From NCBI GenBank assembly GCA_037349315.1, contig JBAIAC010000048.1, positions 42,906,501-42,970,500 on the forward strand: DNA of 64,000 nt. Direction: 5' to 3'. The notes under the pieces were generated by a model. That model made no database searches, was not told where the DNA came from, and saw only the letters and a program-made list of their open reading frames with translations. Within the stretch, counting starts at the first letter, position 1; every line of letters starts with the position of its first letter. The DNA comes from Chelydra serpentina. Lineage: Eukaryota > Chordata > Testudines > Chelydridae. Shown one piece after another: positions 48,040 through 60,742 of the stretch. The translations under genes were made by a program, and so were the position numbers.

Positions 48040-49299
48040 CTGCAAAAGGCAATTGACATTTTTAAAAACTGCAGCAAAACCAGTTAGTTATACATTACAC
48101 ACAGCCTTTGTTTCTCTTCTTGAGACTTCACCTGTAGATAGTGGCAAACTGTCACTAATTGCCTGACATGAAGTGTTTGGGGGTTTGTGCTCTATATACT
48201 GTGTCTGCAAAACTGACCTAATTTACAGATAAGGAGCAGCACAGCTAGTAATGACTCTGGAGATTTCATTCCTGAGAAGGCAGCATTTTACTTATCATTA
48301 TCTTTACAACTCTGTGAACTTAAACAATTTGAGATCAATCTAGGCTTTAGCATTTCTCAACCCTAACTTAATGTACTGAAAGTACAATATTAAAAAAGGT
48401 GCCAATGAAAACAGGACTTGGGTGGTAAGCTCTGGAATGAGACACAAGGTGGCTCCAAAAATTACAATAAGAATACTATTCAGAGATGCTTGTGCGGAGG
48501 AAGGGAATTTGCAACTCCCTATCCTGAATCTGTCCCTTCTCCTGAATCCTGCTGGGCTGTATAACCCAGAAGTTCTTACAATACCAGGAGTAAGGTGAGT
48601 CCTCAGCTCCGGATCTCAGAGGCAAGATAAACTGGTTCCCCACATATATCTGGGAGTAAACAACGAGGGAGCAAGTTGTATCTACTCATGCCTACCAAAA
48701 ATTCAATTTAGATCACAAGTGAAAATGAGTTGGTGGCTTCATCCTACAGCTAGCCAGCCATATGCCAGCATTCCCAAAACCACTATATTGTGCAACTATC
48801 TGGCATGACTGGCAGCTGTTGCCCAAGAGAGACTGTGAACTAGAACACAGAGCATTTTGCGAGACTTAAGTGCAGAGATGTGTAGTAAATCCTGAATAGA
48901 TTTTACATGTACTATGCCTGGCTCTTTCCACCGCTGTTGCTTCCTCACCTGCATAAGCACTAAATACCACCTATTATAAAATACATATATATTTGTTGAA
49001 AAACTTTACGAAAACGCTACATTTGACCTTGGAAATCAATCTGACTGTAAGTTATGGGGCATTAACAAGGACTGCCCCACATGAGGAAAGTGAATGAATT
49101 ATGCAACCAAACCCTTAGTTTTGCTAGCTACTGACCTTGCTGAACTAGCAGGGAAAGGGAATTAAAAGTTCCTTTTGGACAAGATACAGTTTAGTTTGCA
49201 TAGCAAATGAAAAAGAATCAAAGACAAAATATACCATTTAAAAATTTCCATTCTGGGAATAGAACCAGAGTCATCAATACAGCACCTCAGAAAAGCAAA

Positions 49300-49515
49300 T
49301 GAAATAAAAATAATGCTCTATGCTTCTATAACACTTTCCATCTGTCTCTGTCAAATAGCTATACAAACATTAACAAACTAAGCTTCACTGTACTCCTGGG
49401 AGTTAAATATTAATATCCCCATTCTACAGATGGGAATTCAGAGGGGCACAGAAGCTAAGTGATCTGCCAAAGTCACTTATGTGACAGAGCTAACAAAACC
49501 CCAAAAATTCAGAGT
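49300..49515 (+). repeat. MIR SINE (plus)
   Basis: The run AATATCCCCATTCTACAGAT, GGGAATTCAGAGGGGCACAG and AAGCTAAGTGATCTGCC is the MIR core in forward orientation. Confidence 0.75.
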
Positions 49516-49594
49516 GTGGGCTTAAACACGATCATGAAGAAAGGCTTAATAGGCAGTCTCTCTGATATTATCTCGAGAAGGAATGAATGCCTCC

Positions 49595-50773
49595 TGTGAC
49601 GGTGTACCCCATAAGGCTTTATGGGGAGATGCTTATAAATGTATATATGATATAACTGGAATGTTTTATGCTACATGTGCCATGTAACATATCTCGTAAA
49701 AGTTATGATCTACTGAATCTATTCCTCCTGTTTGTATGCATGTATCATTTTTGTAGTTGAAGTTATGAATATTGGTTGTATATTTGCTGGTTTTATACAT
49801 AGCCTTAGCAAGAGCATTGGATCAATGTCTGGAGAAAGGAATGTGCAGATTAAGGGCCCAATCAAGAAACACTTGACAGACAAAAGAAGTTGCAGACACC
49901 AATCCACATTTGAGCTCGTCCAGGAATGTGGCTGGGCTGGTAACTGAGTTGTGCATGGACATGTGACTTGCCCATGTGACCCCAAAACTCCATTTTGTAA
50001 CTGGATGCTACACCGGGAGAGGGAGGGGTGTCTACCCAGAGGAAAAAGTCTATTTAAACCCCTGGGAGACCCCTCCATCTTGTCGTCAGCTGGCTAAAGA
50101 GAGAGCCTCTCCACTCCCTGACACACCTGAAAGAGACTGGAACAAAGGACAAGGACAATAGGGGGTGTGAGCGATTGCTGGACCAGGCTAGGAGGACCAT
50201 AGCCTGTAAAAGGAAGTTTGCTGGAACTGGTGAGGTTTTTAATCTGCATTTAGTGTGATTAGACATAGACGTGCGTGTTTTATTTTATTTTACTTAGTAA
50301 TTCACTTTGTTCTGTCTATTACTTGGAACCACTTAAATCCTACTTTCTGTACTTATTAAAATAACTTTTTACTTATTAAGTTACCTGGACTATGTGTTAG
50401 TGCCTGGAGGGGGGCAAACAGCTGTGCATATCTCTCTATCTGTGATATAGAGGGTGAACTATGTATGATTTTACCCTGTATAAGCTTTATACAAAGTAAA
50501 ATGGATTTATTCAGGGTTTGAACCCCATTGGGAGTTGGGCACCTGGGTGTCAAAGGAAAGAGCACTTCCTAAGCTGCTTCCAGGCAAGCCTACAGCTGTT
50601 AGGGGACGTGGTTCAGACCTGGGTCTGGGTTTGCAGCAGGCTAGCGGGTCTGGCTCAAACCAGACAGGATTCTGGAGTTCCTTGCTGGAAAAGGCAGGAA
50701 ACCAGGGGCAGGAGTAGTCTTGACACACCAGGTGGCAGCTCCAAGGGGGTTTCTGTGATACCAACCCGTCACA
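49595..50773. mobile_element. Solo LTR with 5-bp TSD CCTCC
   Basis: The 1,179-bp unit begins TGTGACGGTG and ends AACCCGTCACA, so it has TG...CA ends within a short inverted repeat. CCTCC flanks both sides (49590-49594 and 50774-50778). A TATA-like TCTATTTAAACCCC lies near 50048 and a possible ATTAAA polyA signal near 50355, which suggests plus-strand orientation. No internal retroviral genes are adjacent, so the copy was probably reduced by LTR-LTR recombination. The ORFs within it are not credible genes. Confidence 0.88.
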
Positions 50774-51015
50774 CCTCCTTAAGCACATTAGGCTGCCATA
50801 AGGATAGACAGTTAAGAGTTTTGCATATGCAGTGCTGAGAAACTGATAATTGCAGAAGAGTAGAAGGTAATATCCACAGTGTTGAAGCACCTTGGGTATG
50901 TGCCAAAGTTGCAAGAACTTTGGATACTGTGGCAGGATTAACAGCACTAGCAAAAATATGATTATCGTTTTCTTCTAAAAGACAATATCAAAATTCTTAA
51001 AATCATTTACTTTAC

Positions 51016-51160
51016 CTTGTCCATCTTCCCTCTTCCCAGTGGCAAGTGCCTTAGTTCCATCACAGCAAAATGCTTTAATACAATTCAGCTGCAGCAATGA
51101 TGCATTCTGCTTGATTTTTTTGACTTTGTTAGCTATCTTGTCCATGGCTATCACTTCACC
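51016..51160 (-). CDS. NSUN6: NSUN6 exon: SAM-binding region
   Basis: The 145-bp exon on the minus strand follows CACTTTTTCAG and ends GGACAAG|GTAAAG. It encodes GEVIAMDKIANKVKKIKQNA, SLLQLNCIKAFCCDGTKALA, then TGKREDGQ. The GEVIAMDK strand-loop supplies the acidic residue that binds the ribose of S-adenosylmethionine, and CCDGTKA is the next motif of the Rossmann-like core. It enters in phase 0 and leaves in phase 1. The preceding exon, which should carry the LCAAPGGKT loop, is not visible up to the right edge. Confidence 0.95.
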
Positions 51161-53578
51161 CTGAAAAAGTGAAGTGTGCACCAAATGTAGTGGTTAAAAT
51201 GATGAATAGCTGCAGCAATACCTGTTACCTTTCATTTAAGCTCCAATTCATAACACACATTTTTCTCTACTTTAAAAATAAATTCTGATGAGAAAATTTT
51301 AATCTAAGTTTCATGGGGTTATTTAAATGGGAAGAAAAAATGAAATAAATTCATTCATAAACATTTTTCCTGTTTTCTGATCATCTCTACAACTGGTCAG
51401 AAACTTTTCATTGAATATTTGACTAAAAATGGGGGGAAGGAAATCAGTAATGTTTTCATATTTATCAACCAGCTTTTATTAATATTTTATTGGACACCCT
51501 CCCCAAAAGTGTGTCTACTATCTGATGTACAATTGTAATATACTGATGTTATAATATTAAAGAAAGGTCTCAAAAGTACATCACAAGATTTCACTCAAAC
51601 ATTTTAGAAATGTTAATTATTTATTAAATGCAACATGGAAAATGATAAATGGGAATGGACTTTTCAACCAGAAAAGCAAAGCAAAGCAGGCAAATTAGAG
51701 GAGCCTTATTTTATACATGTTCAGGAAGTAAGTAATTTATATAATTCCAATTCAACAACTGCATTCTCCTGAAGCTTTACTCCTGTGGTTTGAGGTTGGT
51801 AGAGTCTCTGGATTGAATTACAGTTACACATAATAAGAGGAACACTTTTTTCCTTATAAATCAAAAATATTTAATATTTAAAAGTTGCAGATGTAGCACC
51901 AAAGTATGAAAAATGTGTCATATGCAAAAACTATAAATGGAAGTAAATCAATGGCAAATGCACATTGCTATATATAAACTCTTCATCGCCACACTGAAGC
52001 TCTTCACTTGTAAATTTCATGGCTCTACATACTGAACGCCTAAAGCATGTTTGCAATTTTCCTATATTGAAGGGCTGGCCACCTCCCTAAGCACCATATT
52101 GATTATTTCAAGCAGACTGTCACATAACGGCAAATTGTATGGCTTTTAAAGTACACACAACTAACCATTGCAAAGTCCTACTGTGAATGCACAGATAACT
52201 ACTCAAGTGCATCTATTGCAAATTGTAAGATCTCTAACTCCTCACATTTTATATGCAACTCCATTCTAGTCAAAAATGACAATTCAGCTAATAAATGTTA
52301 CATTTTCTCTGAAATTACTAAAATAGATTCCCCCCCCTCTCTCTCATGTAAAAGAACAATTTCATAGCCCTTTCCTTCAGACTGAAAATGCCTTGGTATG
52401 GGCAAGTCCTTACTCCTCTCTCCCTATACTTTTTTTGGAAGGACATAGTGCTTGTGGTTTTTTTCTTCTTTGTCTTCCTCCAACTGTTAAATTTCAACTT
52501 TCTCCTTTTGTCAAACATACAATTTTCACTAAGCCTTCCAACATTAAGCACTCAATGCCTCCAGGCCCTGTTGCATCTGATCAATTCTCCCACATCGATT
52601 ACTATCATTTTGTAATTGCTGTTCTTTAAGATGTGTTGCACATGTCCATTCCACTCTTGGTGTGCATGCACCCTGTGCAGTCATTGGAAATTTTTCCCTT
52701 AGTGGTACCTATTTGGGCAGCTTGAGTACCCTCTGCTGCTGTGTTCCACTGCGTGCCGGTAAAGGGTCCAACTACCTCTGAGCACCCTCTGTTCCTTCTA
52801 GCCAGACAACTTCAATGCAGAGGGATAGGTTAGTTGTCTGAGTAATATGAAAATTAGATACCACTTTAGAGAGAAATCTCAGATGAGAGCACCTTATCCT
52901 TAAAAAAGCTTGTATATGGCAATTCAGATGTCAGAGCATGCATTTCAGTCACCCTCCTGGCTGAAGCGATAGCCATCAGGAAAACCACTTTTAGAGACAG
53001 GTATAGTAAGAAGCACATTGTTGAACGGTCACATAGTGGCCCTGTGAGCTTTCACAAAACTAGGTTCAAGTCCTAGGAGGGACAGGTTCTCTTATTTGAG
53101 GGTACAACTTTTCCTAGCCCTTCACAAATCTGAATGTCATATCACCAAAAGATACAGAATGGTTATCCACATGAAGATGGAAAGCGGAAATTGTTGCCAG
53201 CTGAACTTTGATAAAAGAAATAGTCAACCCTTGCTGTTTTAGGTGCAATAGATAGTTCAAGACATGCTGGATAGAGGACTGCTTTGACGAAATCCCAGAT
53301 TGACGAGACCAAATGGAAAAATGCCTCCATTATGAATGTAAGCAGCTCTGGTAGAAGACTTTCTACTATTTAACAACATATGTCGAATTTGCTCGGAGCA
53401 AGACTGCACCCTAGGATTTCACCATGGAGCCTCCAAGCCGCTAAATGAAGGGCTTGGATGGAGCAGCCGATCATGATCCTCGAGATCAAAGTCCAGGTGC
53501 AATGGGAGTGAAACTGGAGCTGCCACTGACAGATCCAATAGAGTGGCAAGGCCACATTGGGGCTATTAAAAACTGTTA

Positions 53579-53800
53579 CTTACTGTAACCGTGGTTCTTT
53601 GAGATGCAATGCAGATGTGCAGTCCAGGTAGGTGTGCGTGTGCACCAGAGCCATAGACTTTTGCCTAGCAGTACCTGTAGGGGCGGGGGGGTACTCCTGC
53701 CTTGTGTCTATAGTCCCTTCCCCTTGCTATATGAGGCTGTGGTGCCCCAACCTCCCTCTGTTCCTTCACGCAGAATATCCAGAGTAAGACTCCAATGGAG
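53579..53800 (-). repeat. Inner DIRS inverted terminal repeat, left
   Basis: Shares TTTGAGATGCA, CCAGGTAGGTGTGCGTG, AGACTTTTGCCTAGCAGTAC and GCTATATGAGGCTGTGGTG with the reverse complement of 59990-60185. Confidence 0.85.
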
Positions 53801-53999
53801 AGGGGACGGGGTGGGTCCTAGAATACATATCTGCATCACATTTTGAAGAAACTTTTCTCCTCCTTCTCCCTCCATCATCTTCTCCTTCTCCTCCTTGTAA
53901 ATGCAGACATGTATTCCAAGTAGATGACTAGCAAGCAGTACCCACATCCAGAGGCGGGGCTCAGGCGGGGATGAAGGATCACAGGAATATTCATCTGAC

Positions 54000-54830
54000 A
54001 TTAGCATCTGCTCTGGAAAAAACAATGATCCGTAAATGTATGGATGGATGACCATGTGTCCGCCCTACAAACATCCAACATAAAAATGTCATTGAGGAAT
54101 GCTACCAACATTGCCAGTGCTCTCACTGAACATGCCGATATCTGCTGAGGAGGCATAGCCAATGTTATCTCATAGGCAGTCTTGATACAAATCATTATCC
54201 ACCTAGAGATGGTCTGCACAGAGACCATCAGGCAAGGCAAAGCACAAAACTTTGTTCAGTCAAAAGACTAGACAGGTCTAATGTATGGAGGTGTTGCTCA
54301 TGCAGAGAGGAATGTGGCTTGGAGAAAATACAGGTAAACACACCACCTGGTTCAAATGAAACGGAGATCACCCTGGATACAAACTTCGGGTGTGGGCAGA
54401 GCGTAACTTTGTCCCTGGAGAACTGTGTGCAAGGAGGCCCCGCCATCAGGACCTGCAACTCACCCAACTTCCTGATAGAGGTAATAGCTAAAAAGAATGC
54501 CATTTTCTGAGACAGGAAAGGTAGCAGACAGGAAGCAAGGGGCTTGAATGGAGGCCCCATTAGAGCTGCTAAATCTGTGTTTAGTTCCCACAAGGGGACT
54601 GGAGGATGCAGGTGGAGAAGTACTTGCAGAAATCTTGTCACCATAGCATTGGAGAAAACAGATTTCCCTTGGATAGATGCTGAGTGCACTTTTACAGACC
54701 TGAGTGCTCAGCCCGATTCCTGAAGATGTAGCAGGTACTCCAAGATGTCCTAGATAGAAGTCTCCGCCGGATGGACCCCACAGGCCAAGGACCACATGGA
54801 AAACCTCTTCCACTTCACCAAGTAGGCTGT
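54000..54830 (-). pseudogene. DIRS tyrosine recombinase remnant (inner element)
   Basis: Minus-strand readings give VHSASIQGKSVFSNAMVTRF, LQVLLHLHPPVPLWELNTDL, PPFKPLASCLLPFLSQKMAF and FLAITSIRKLGELQVL. This is the order (catalytic-domain entry, then FLxAITSxRRxxELxxL) that I associate with DIRS-type tyrosine recombinases. These enzymes integrate DIRS DNA without an integrase-type target duplication. Stops interrupt the flanks. Confidence 0.7.
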
Positions 54831-54901
54831 TCTAGTAGAAGGTTTCCTACTGTTAAGTAGGACCTGTTGGACAGCCTCAGATCAATGCTCTCTCTCTTCA
54901 T

Positions 54902-55715
54902 TCAGCCATGCAACAGCCACGCCACAAGGTGCAGGGAGCTGAACACCGGATGCAGTGTGCAGCCACAGTCCTGTGTTAGGAGTTCAGAAAGGGGAGGAAG
55001 CAGCATGGAAGGCTGAACTGACAATGACTGAGATACGAGGAAATACGTACAGCATGGTTCACTGGCAGTTGCAGTGGAAAGCATCAGAGAGGGAGCCTGG
55101 TCTGAGCCTCTCCTTAGAGCAGAATAGGTGACACTTCCTGTTTTTCCTCGTCGCAAAGAGGTCAATAATGGGGATGCCACGTTTTGCGAAATCCATTCAA
55201 AGGACCTCTTCCTTCAAGGACCATTTGTGGCTTGGGGAGAAAAACCTGTTAAAATGATCCACAAGGTAGTTCTGGACCCCTGGTAAGTGGACAGCTATTG
55301 AGGTAATGTCTTCTTCGATGCAGAACTTCCACAGGTTGATCACCACCAAGCAGAGTGATCTGGAGTGGGCTCCCACTTCTGTTCACACAGTACATCGCGG
55401 TGGTAGTCGGTGAGTATGTGAATCACTCAATGCCTGATATGGTCTCAGAAGGCACGAGATGTGTTGTGGATGGTCTGAAGCTCCAGCACATTGATGTGGA
55501 ATGTGGCCTCCTGCTTCGACCACAGACTCTTCATTCCCAGTGAGTCCAGATACACCCCTCAACCCAGAAGGGATATGTCAGCAACCACTGACTTGGCTGG
55601 AGAAGGTTAAGCGAGGGAGACCCCTTTTCACACAGTGTGTGGGGACTCCCCCCAGCGCAGGAACTCCAGGAGTGATGGAGGAAGGTGAACCAACTTGTCC
55701 AGGGAATGCAGGACA
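54902..55715 (-). pseudogene. DIRS RNase H and downstream region remnant (inner element)
   Basis: Minus-strand readings from the right give SVVADISLLGWGVYLDSLG, QEATFHINVLELQTIHNTSR, then VHLPGVQNYLVDHFNRFF, GIPIIDLFATRKNRKC and SSLHLVAWLLHG. The D(A)SLLGWG, HINVLEL and LPG...DLFATR series is the RNase H and linker of DIRS pol. There are frame shifts between blocks. Confidence 0.75.
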
Positions 55716-55719
55716 GGGC

Positions 55720-57442
55720 AATAAATTGCCCTGAGCCACATCAAATGGCAGAGGTGCTTAATGACTTCTTTGTTTCTGTTTTCACCAAGGTTGGTGGTGA
55801 TTGGACATCTAACATAGTGAATGCCAGTGAAAATGAGGTAGGAACAGAAGAGGCTAAAATAGGGAAAGAACAAAGTTAAAAATTACTTAGACTAGTTAGA
55901 TGTCTTCAGGTCACCAGGGCCTGATAAAATGCATCCTTGAATACTCAAGGAGCTGACTGAAGAGATATCTGAGCCATTAGCGATTATCTTTGAAAAGTCA
56001 TGGAAGACAGGAGAGATTCCAGAAGACTGGAAAAGGGCAAATAGAATGCCAATCTATAAAAAGGGAAATAAGGACAATGTAGGGAATTACAGGCCAGTCA
56101 GCTTAACTTCTGTACCTGGAAAGATAACAGAGCAAATAATTAAGCAATCAATTTGCAAACATCTAGAAGATAAGGTGACAAGTAATAGTCAGCATGGATT
56201 TGTCACAAACAAATTGTATCAAACCAATATGATAGCATTCTTTCACAGGGTAACAAGCCTTGTGGATGGGGGATGGGGGGTGGGGGGGGGGAAGCGGTAG
56301 ACATAGTATATCTTGACGTTAGTAAAGCTTTTGATACTGTGTCCCATGACCTTCTCATAAACAAACTAGGGGAAATGCAACCTAGATGGAGCTACTATAT
56401 GGTGGGTGCATAACTGGTTGGAAAATCGTTCCCAGAAAGTAGTTATCAGTGGTTCACAGTTATACTGGAAGGGCATAATGAGTGAGGTCCTGCAGGGATC
56501 AGTTCTGGGTCCGGTTCTGTTCAATATCTTCATCAATGATTTAGATAATGGCATATAGAGTACACTTATAAAGTTTGCGAATGATACCGAGCTGGGACGG
56601 GTGGCAAGTACACTGGAGGATCGGATTCAAATTCAAAATGGACAAACTAGAGAAATGGTCTGAAGTAAATAGGATGAAATTCAATAAGAACAAATACAAA
56701 GTACTCCACTTAGGAAGGAACAATCAGTTGCACGCATACAAAATGGGAAATAACTGCCTACGAAGGAGTACTGTGGAAAGGGATGTGGGGATCATAGTGG
56801 ACCACAAGCTAAATATGAGTCAACCGTGTAACACTTGCAAAAAAACCAAACATCATTCTGGGATGTATTAGCAGGAGTATTGTAAGCAAGATACAAGAAG
56901 TAATTCTTCTGCTCTACTCTGTGCTGATTAGGCCTCCACTGGAGTATTGTGTCCAGTTCTGGGTGCCACATTTCAGGAAAGATGTGGACAAATTGGAGAA
57001 AGTCCAGAGAAGAGCAACAAAAATGATTAAAGGTCTAGAAAACATGACCTATGAGGGAAGATTGAAAAAAATAGGTTTGTTTAGTCTGGAAAAGAGAAGA
57101 CAGAGGGGACATAACAGTTCTCAAGTACACAAAAGGTTGTTACAAGGAGGAGGGTGAAGAATTGTTTTTCTTAACCTTTGAGGATAGGACAAGCAGCAAT
57201 GGGCTTAAATTGCAGCAAGGGAGGTTTAGGTTGGACATTAGGAAAAACTTCCTAACTCAGGGTGGTTAATCACTGGAACAAATTTCCTAGGGAAGTTGTA
57301 GAATCTTTATCATTGGAGATTTTTAAGAGAAGGTTAGACAAACCCGTCAGGGATGGTCTAGATAATACTTAGTCCTGCCATGAGTGCAGGGGACTGGACT
57401 AGATGATCTCTCAAGGTCCCTTCCAGTACTATGATTGTATGA
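55720..57442 (+). mobile_element. Degraded CR1 LINE inserted in the inner DIRS
   Basis: Plus-strand blocks in order: [75 protein letters not shown], then (past a G-rich insertion at 56266-56298) a D(V)[10 protein letters not shown] block and a [19 protein letters not shown] block. The C-terminal part follows with YCVQFWVPHFRKDVDKLEKV and KMIKGLENMTYEGRLKKIGL. The 3' end TCCCTTCCAGTACTATGATT marks the LINE terminus. Frame breaks are numerous. It is an older copy than the one at 1-1242. Confidence 0.9.
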
Positions 57443-59625
57443 AGAGGGCAAAGATGCAGCCTGGTGAGTTGGACCATCTGGATGCAAGTGGACATGTAAT
57501 TCAGCAGGCTCAGACAAACACGGATTGTGGTGGATGATTGTGATTGCAGACTGACACAGCCTGTACAGCTGTTGCTGCTGAGCCCCACAATGGCATATAC
57601 ACCCGCAAAGACCTTTTGGTAGCCCTCAAATCCTTAAAAGAATGCAGGGTTTCATCTGTCTTGTCCAAACACAAGGTTCGCCCGTCGAAAGGCAAGTCCT
57701 CAATTGCTTGCTGGACATCCAGAGCGATCCTTGAATTCTGGAGGCAGGAAGCCCTCTCCTCAGAGTAATTGTTGATGCCATCACCCTGCCCAAAGTGCAT
57801 GTAACATGAAGGGCAGATTGTAGAGACATTTTGGCCACCAAGTAGCCCTCAGCGAAAAACGCCCAAAATTTCTCACTAGAAGCCTTGGGCAGTTGCTCCT
57901 CAAAGTTGGACATAGCCGGCCAATTAAGAAAGCCATACCTGGCCAGCAATGCTTGCTGGCTTGCAATCCTCACCTGTAGTGAAGAGGAGGTGTATATCTT
58001 TCTGCCAAAGAGGTTCAGGCACTTAGAGACTCTGTCCGTGGGGTTGGACTTGAACCTGCCCTGCTGGGCTCTGTCATTTACCACTGTGATCATCAGGGAG
58101 TTTGGGGCTAGATGGGAATAGAACTTCTCGTATCCCTCCACGGGCACAAAATAGCTAAGCACTTGGTCACTAGCGGTATTGTGGCTGGTGTAGCCCAAAA
58201 AATTCTTGCAGGCTCGAGGAGCGCCTTGTTAACTGGAAGGGCCACCTTTCCAGGGAGAGAGGGCTGGAGTTTATGAGTATTCTCCTGGAGAAACGCTGCC
58301 TGAAAATCTGACAGGGCCCTACTGAACTGTTTGCTGAGTAGGAGCCAAGGTTGACTTCACTCTGCTTGAATATGGAGGAATGCGGCGACCCGGCATAAAA
58401 GGTCCTGGTATGCCTTGAAGTCCTGCGGGATGGAAGGGGTGAATGGACTAGGCAGCACTGCATTGTCCAGGGGCAATGGGCTCAGCTATAGATGGGTCCT
58501 GCTTCTGAGGAAGTGTCTCCAGATGGGAAAACTCCGGTGGCTTCACAGGAAAGGAAACCATGGGTGTGGGGACTCACAACCAATCCATAGCCACCAATAC
58601 TGCATGAGCAGGCAACCTCTCTTTTGACTTGGATGACAAATGAGACTTCTGGGAGCGAGGAGCTTCCCACTGAGCCCAAGGGGGCCACTGGTATGGGTAA
58701 AGCATTGGTGGCCAGTAGGCGCCAGGCTAGAGGCCTCCATCCCGACCTCGGAGCGCATGCCATCTCTGGTAGCTGCACTGGCGAAGTGGAGTGGGAGGGC
58801 AAGGATCCCGACTCTGAAACAGAAGAGTCCCAGGACTTTGGAGACATGGGGGGAGTGACTCCAGAAGGAGCCAACAAGCGAGTTGACTCATCCATGGCCC
58901 AGAATAAGGTCAGAATCGACACTCCTGATGTAGTCGGCACTACCAATGCTAAAAATATAAGTGAAACAAGCAAGATCGGACCCAATGCAAAGAAATGGTA
59001 ATAGAGCGCCTTGACATCGAGTGTGGTGAAAACCTCCACAGAACTAGCTGTGGAGTTGAATGTTCTGGTGGCAAGGAAAGACCCAGTACTGAAGACCTTT
59101 TACTACTTCTGGTGCTGTGCCCATACCAATCACCGGGAGGGGTGCTTTCTGGTGCAGTGCTGAAGACTCGAAAGGTTCAGCAGCACGCTCTGACTGGGGG
59201 GCCATCGTGGGCAATAGCCTCACAAAGGCCTGGACCAGTGGCATAGATAGGACCGAAAGGCAGAGTACGTCTGCCATAGCCTGGTACGCCCAGGTCACGG
59301 ACACTGTTGGTACTGGCATCGTTCCCATCAGTCCTGGACTCAATGGACACCTGGAGGCTAGAAATGGAGTTGACGATACAGGTGTCTGCCCTCCCTACCA
59401 TGTATCAATGGAGGGTCAGAGGTGTGCCTGCACATCCCACATGCCAGAGTCGGTCCCGTGCTGGTTCGCCCTCTTCTTAGAGGAGGCAGAAATGTCCCCC
59501 CAGGACCTGGAATGCTCACCACTGCTCTTATGAGACCTCTTCTTTGGCACCGATGATAGAGAACAACTCTTGAACCTCTTTGGAGAACCCCTGCCCTGGA
59601 ACCCTGAGACAGGAGGTAGCAGCAC
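57443..59625 (-). pseudogene. DIRS gag-like protein remnant (inner element)
   Basis: Minus-strand readings give YFVPVEGYEKFYSHLAPNSL, DRVSKCLNLFGRKIYTSSSL, QVRIASQQALLARYGFLNWP, FEEQLPKASSEKFWAFFAEG, then VQQAIEDLPFDGRTLCLDKT and HSFKDLRATKRSL. The LFGRKxY...QVRIxxQQALLxRY and DLPFDGxxLxxDKTD series is what I recall from turtle DIRS gag-like proteins. Part of it is still open for 190 codons (57626-58198). Upstream (58480-59625) the frame is broken. Confidence 0.75.
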
Positions 59626-59989
59626 TTTCCAAGCCAGAGGGTGATCTGCGACCTGACGAAGGCCTCAGTACCAGGTCACATCGGGTAGCCTATTCAAGGA
59701 GATGCCGATTAAGGTGAAGGTCCCGCATCACCCGAGTCCTCTTCTTGAATGATCTACAGATCAAACAGCGCTCTTTAAGGTGGGCTTCACCAAGACAGAG
59801 CAAGCACCTTGTGTGGGGGTCACTATAGGGAATTGCCACTCCACACTAAGGGCAGTGCTTGAATGAGCACTACCGCTACCACAATGCTATACTCTGTAAC
59901 TTTTACACTAACACTAACTAAACTATGTACAACGAACTAGCCTAGGAGGATGAATTGCAAGGTTGTGAAAACAACCACCACACAGAGCT

Positions 59990-60185
59990 CCGACTGCAGC
60001 AGACAGGCCATGAAAAGGAACTGAGGGGGATCAGGGCAGTGCCGCCTCATATAGCCAGAAATGGGTCTACAGACATGAGGCGCAAGTACTGCCCTCTATG
60101 GGTACTACTAGGCAAAAGTCTCTGGCTCTCCTGTGTGCACACACCTACTTGGAATACATCTGCATCTACTCAAAGAAGAAATATA
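59990..60185 (+). repeat. Inner DIRS inverted terminal repeat, right
   Basis: Inverted partner of 53579-53800: GTACTACTAGGCAAAAGTCT, CTGTGTGCACACACCTACTT and CATCTACTCAAAGAAGAA. Confidence 0.85.
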
Positions 60186-60742
60186 ACTTTGGCTTAGTCC
60201 AGCTTGCTCTTTAGCAGTGCTAAATTGGGGGAAAACCATAGTACAACTTGTTCCTCCAGGGTAGCAGGAAAGCGTCTGTGATGGAACTGGGACTGAGGCC
60301 TTGTAGGGAGCAAAACTACTGGCCATTTCCTGTTGGCCTTGTTTGCAAATAAGTCTATCTGAGAAGTCCCATACTATTGGAAAATTCATCTGGCTGCAAT
60401 CGGGCAGAGAGACTTTTGGAAACTCTTAAATTATCTGTTTAGGTGGTCCGCCAGCTCATTTTGCAGATATGTTGGTGTCTCACAGTTTCCTGCACCATGA
60501 AGCTCTCATTGCTGAAACACTCCCAACTGAACTGTCTTTAGTATTAGATGAAGCAGTAAAGATAGTGAACTTTATACAAAATGTCGTAACTTCTGAGAAA
60601 TCAATGTATATGGACTGGATTGCTGACATGACATGGCTGATATAGTCTGCCACTTCAATGAACTGAACAGGAAAATGCAAAGTAGAAACAAGGATCATCT
60701 CTCCAGCACAGATAAATTGCACGGGTTTAGGTCTAAGCCAGG

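Larger units (their letters stand above)
48040..51015 (-). other. NSUN6: NSUN6 intron, 3.0 kb, with MIR and solo LTR
   Basis: Contains the MIR SINE (49300-49515) and the solo LTR (49595-50773). The stretch 48040-49300 holds no recognisable element. Confidence 0.85.
53573..60190 (-). mobile_element. Inner DIRS retrotransposon nested in the outer one
   Basis: Ends of about 200 bp are inverted copies: left AGTCCAGGTAGGTGTGCGTG, AGACTTTTGCCTAGCAGTAC and TATATGAGG recur on the opposite strand near 59995-60185. The outer element's coding remnant stops at about 53560 and resumes at about 60190, so this one inserted into it. In minus-strand order it has a gag-like protein (about 59600-57443), an RNase H remnant and a tyrosine recombinase remnant. 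A CR1 (55720-57442) sits where the reverse transcriptase should be. All frames are broken. Confidence 0.85.

Noticed and set aside
53708..54689. Several minus-strand ORFs that might be a host gene
   Set aside because: Their order and motifs fit a DIRS recombinase/pol remnant flanked by inverted terminal repeats, with stops between blocks.
55685..55879. Plus-strand frame that might be a host exon
   Set aside because: The reading is the N-terminal part of CR1 reverse transcriptase and continues into its other motifs.
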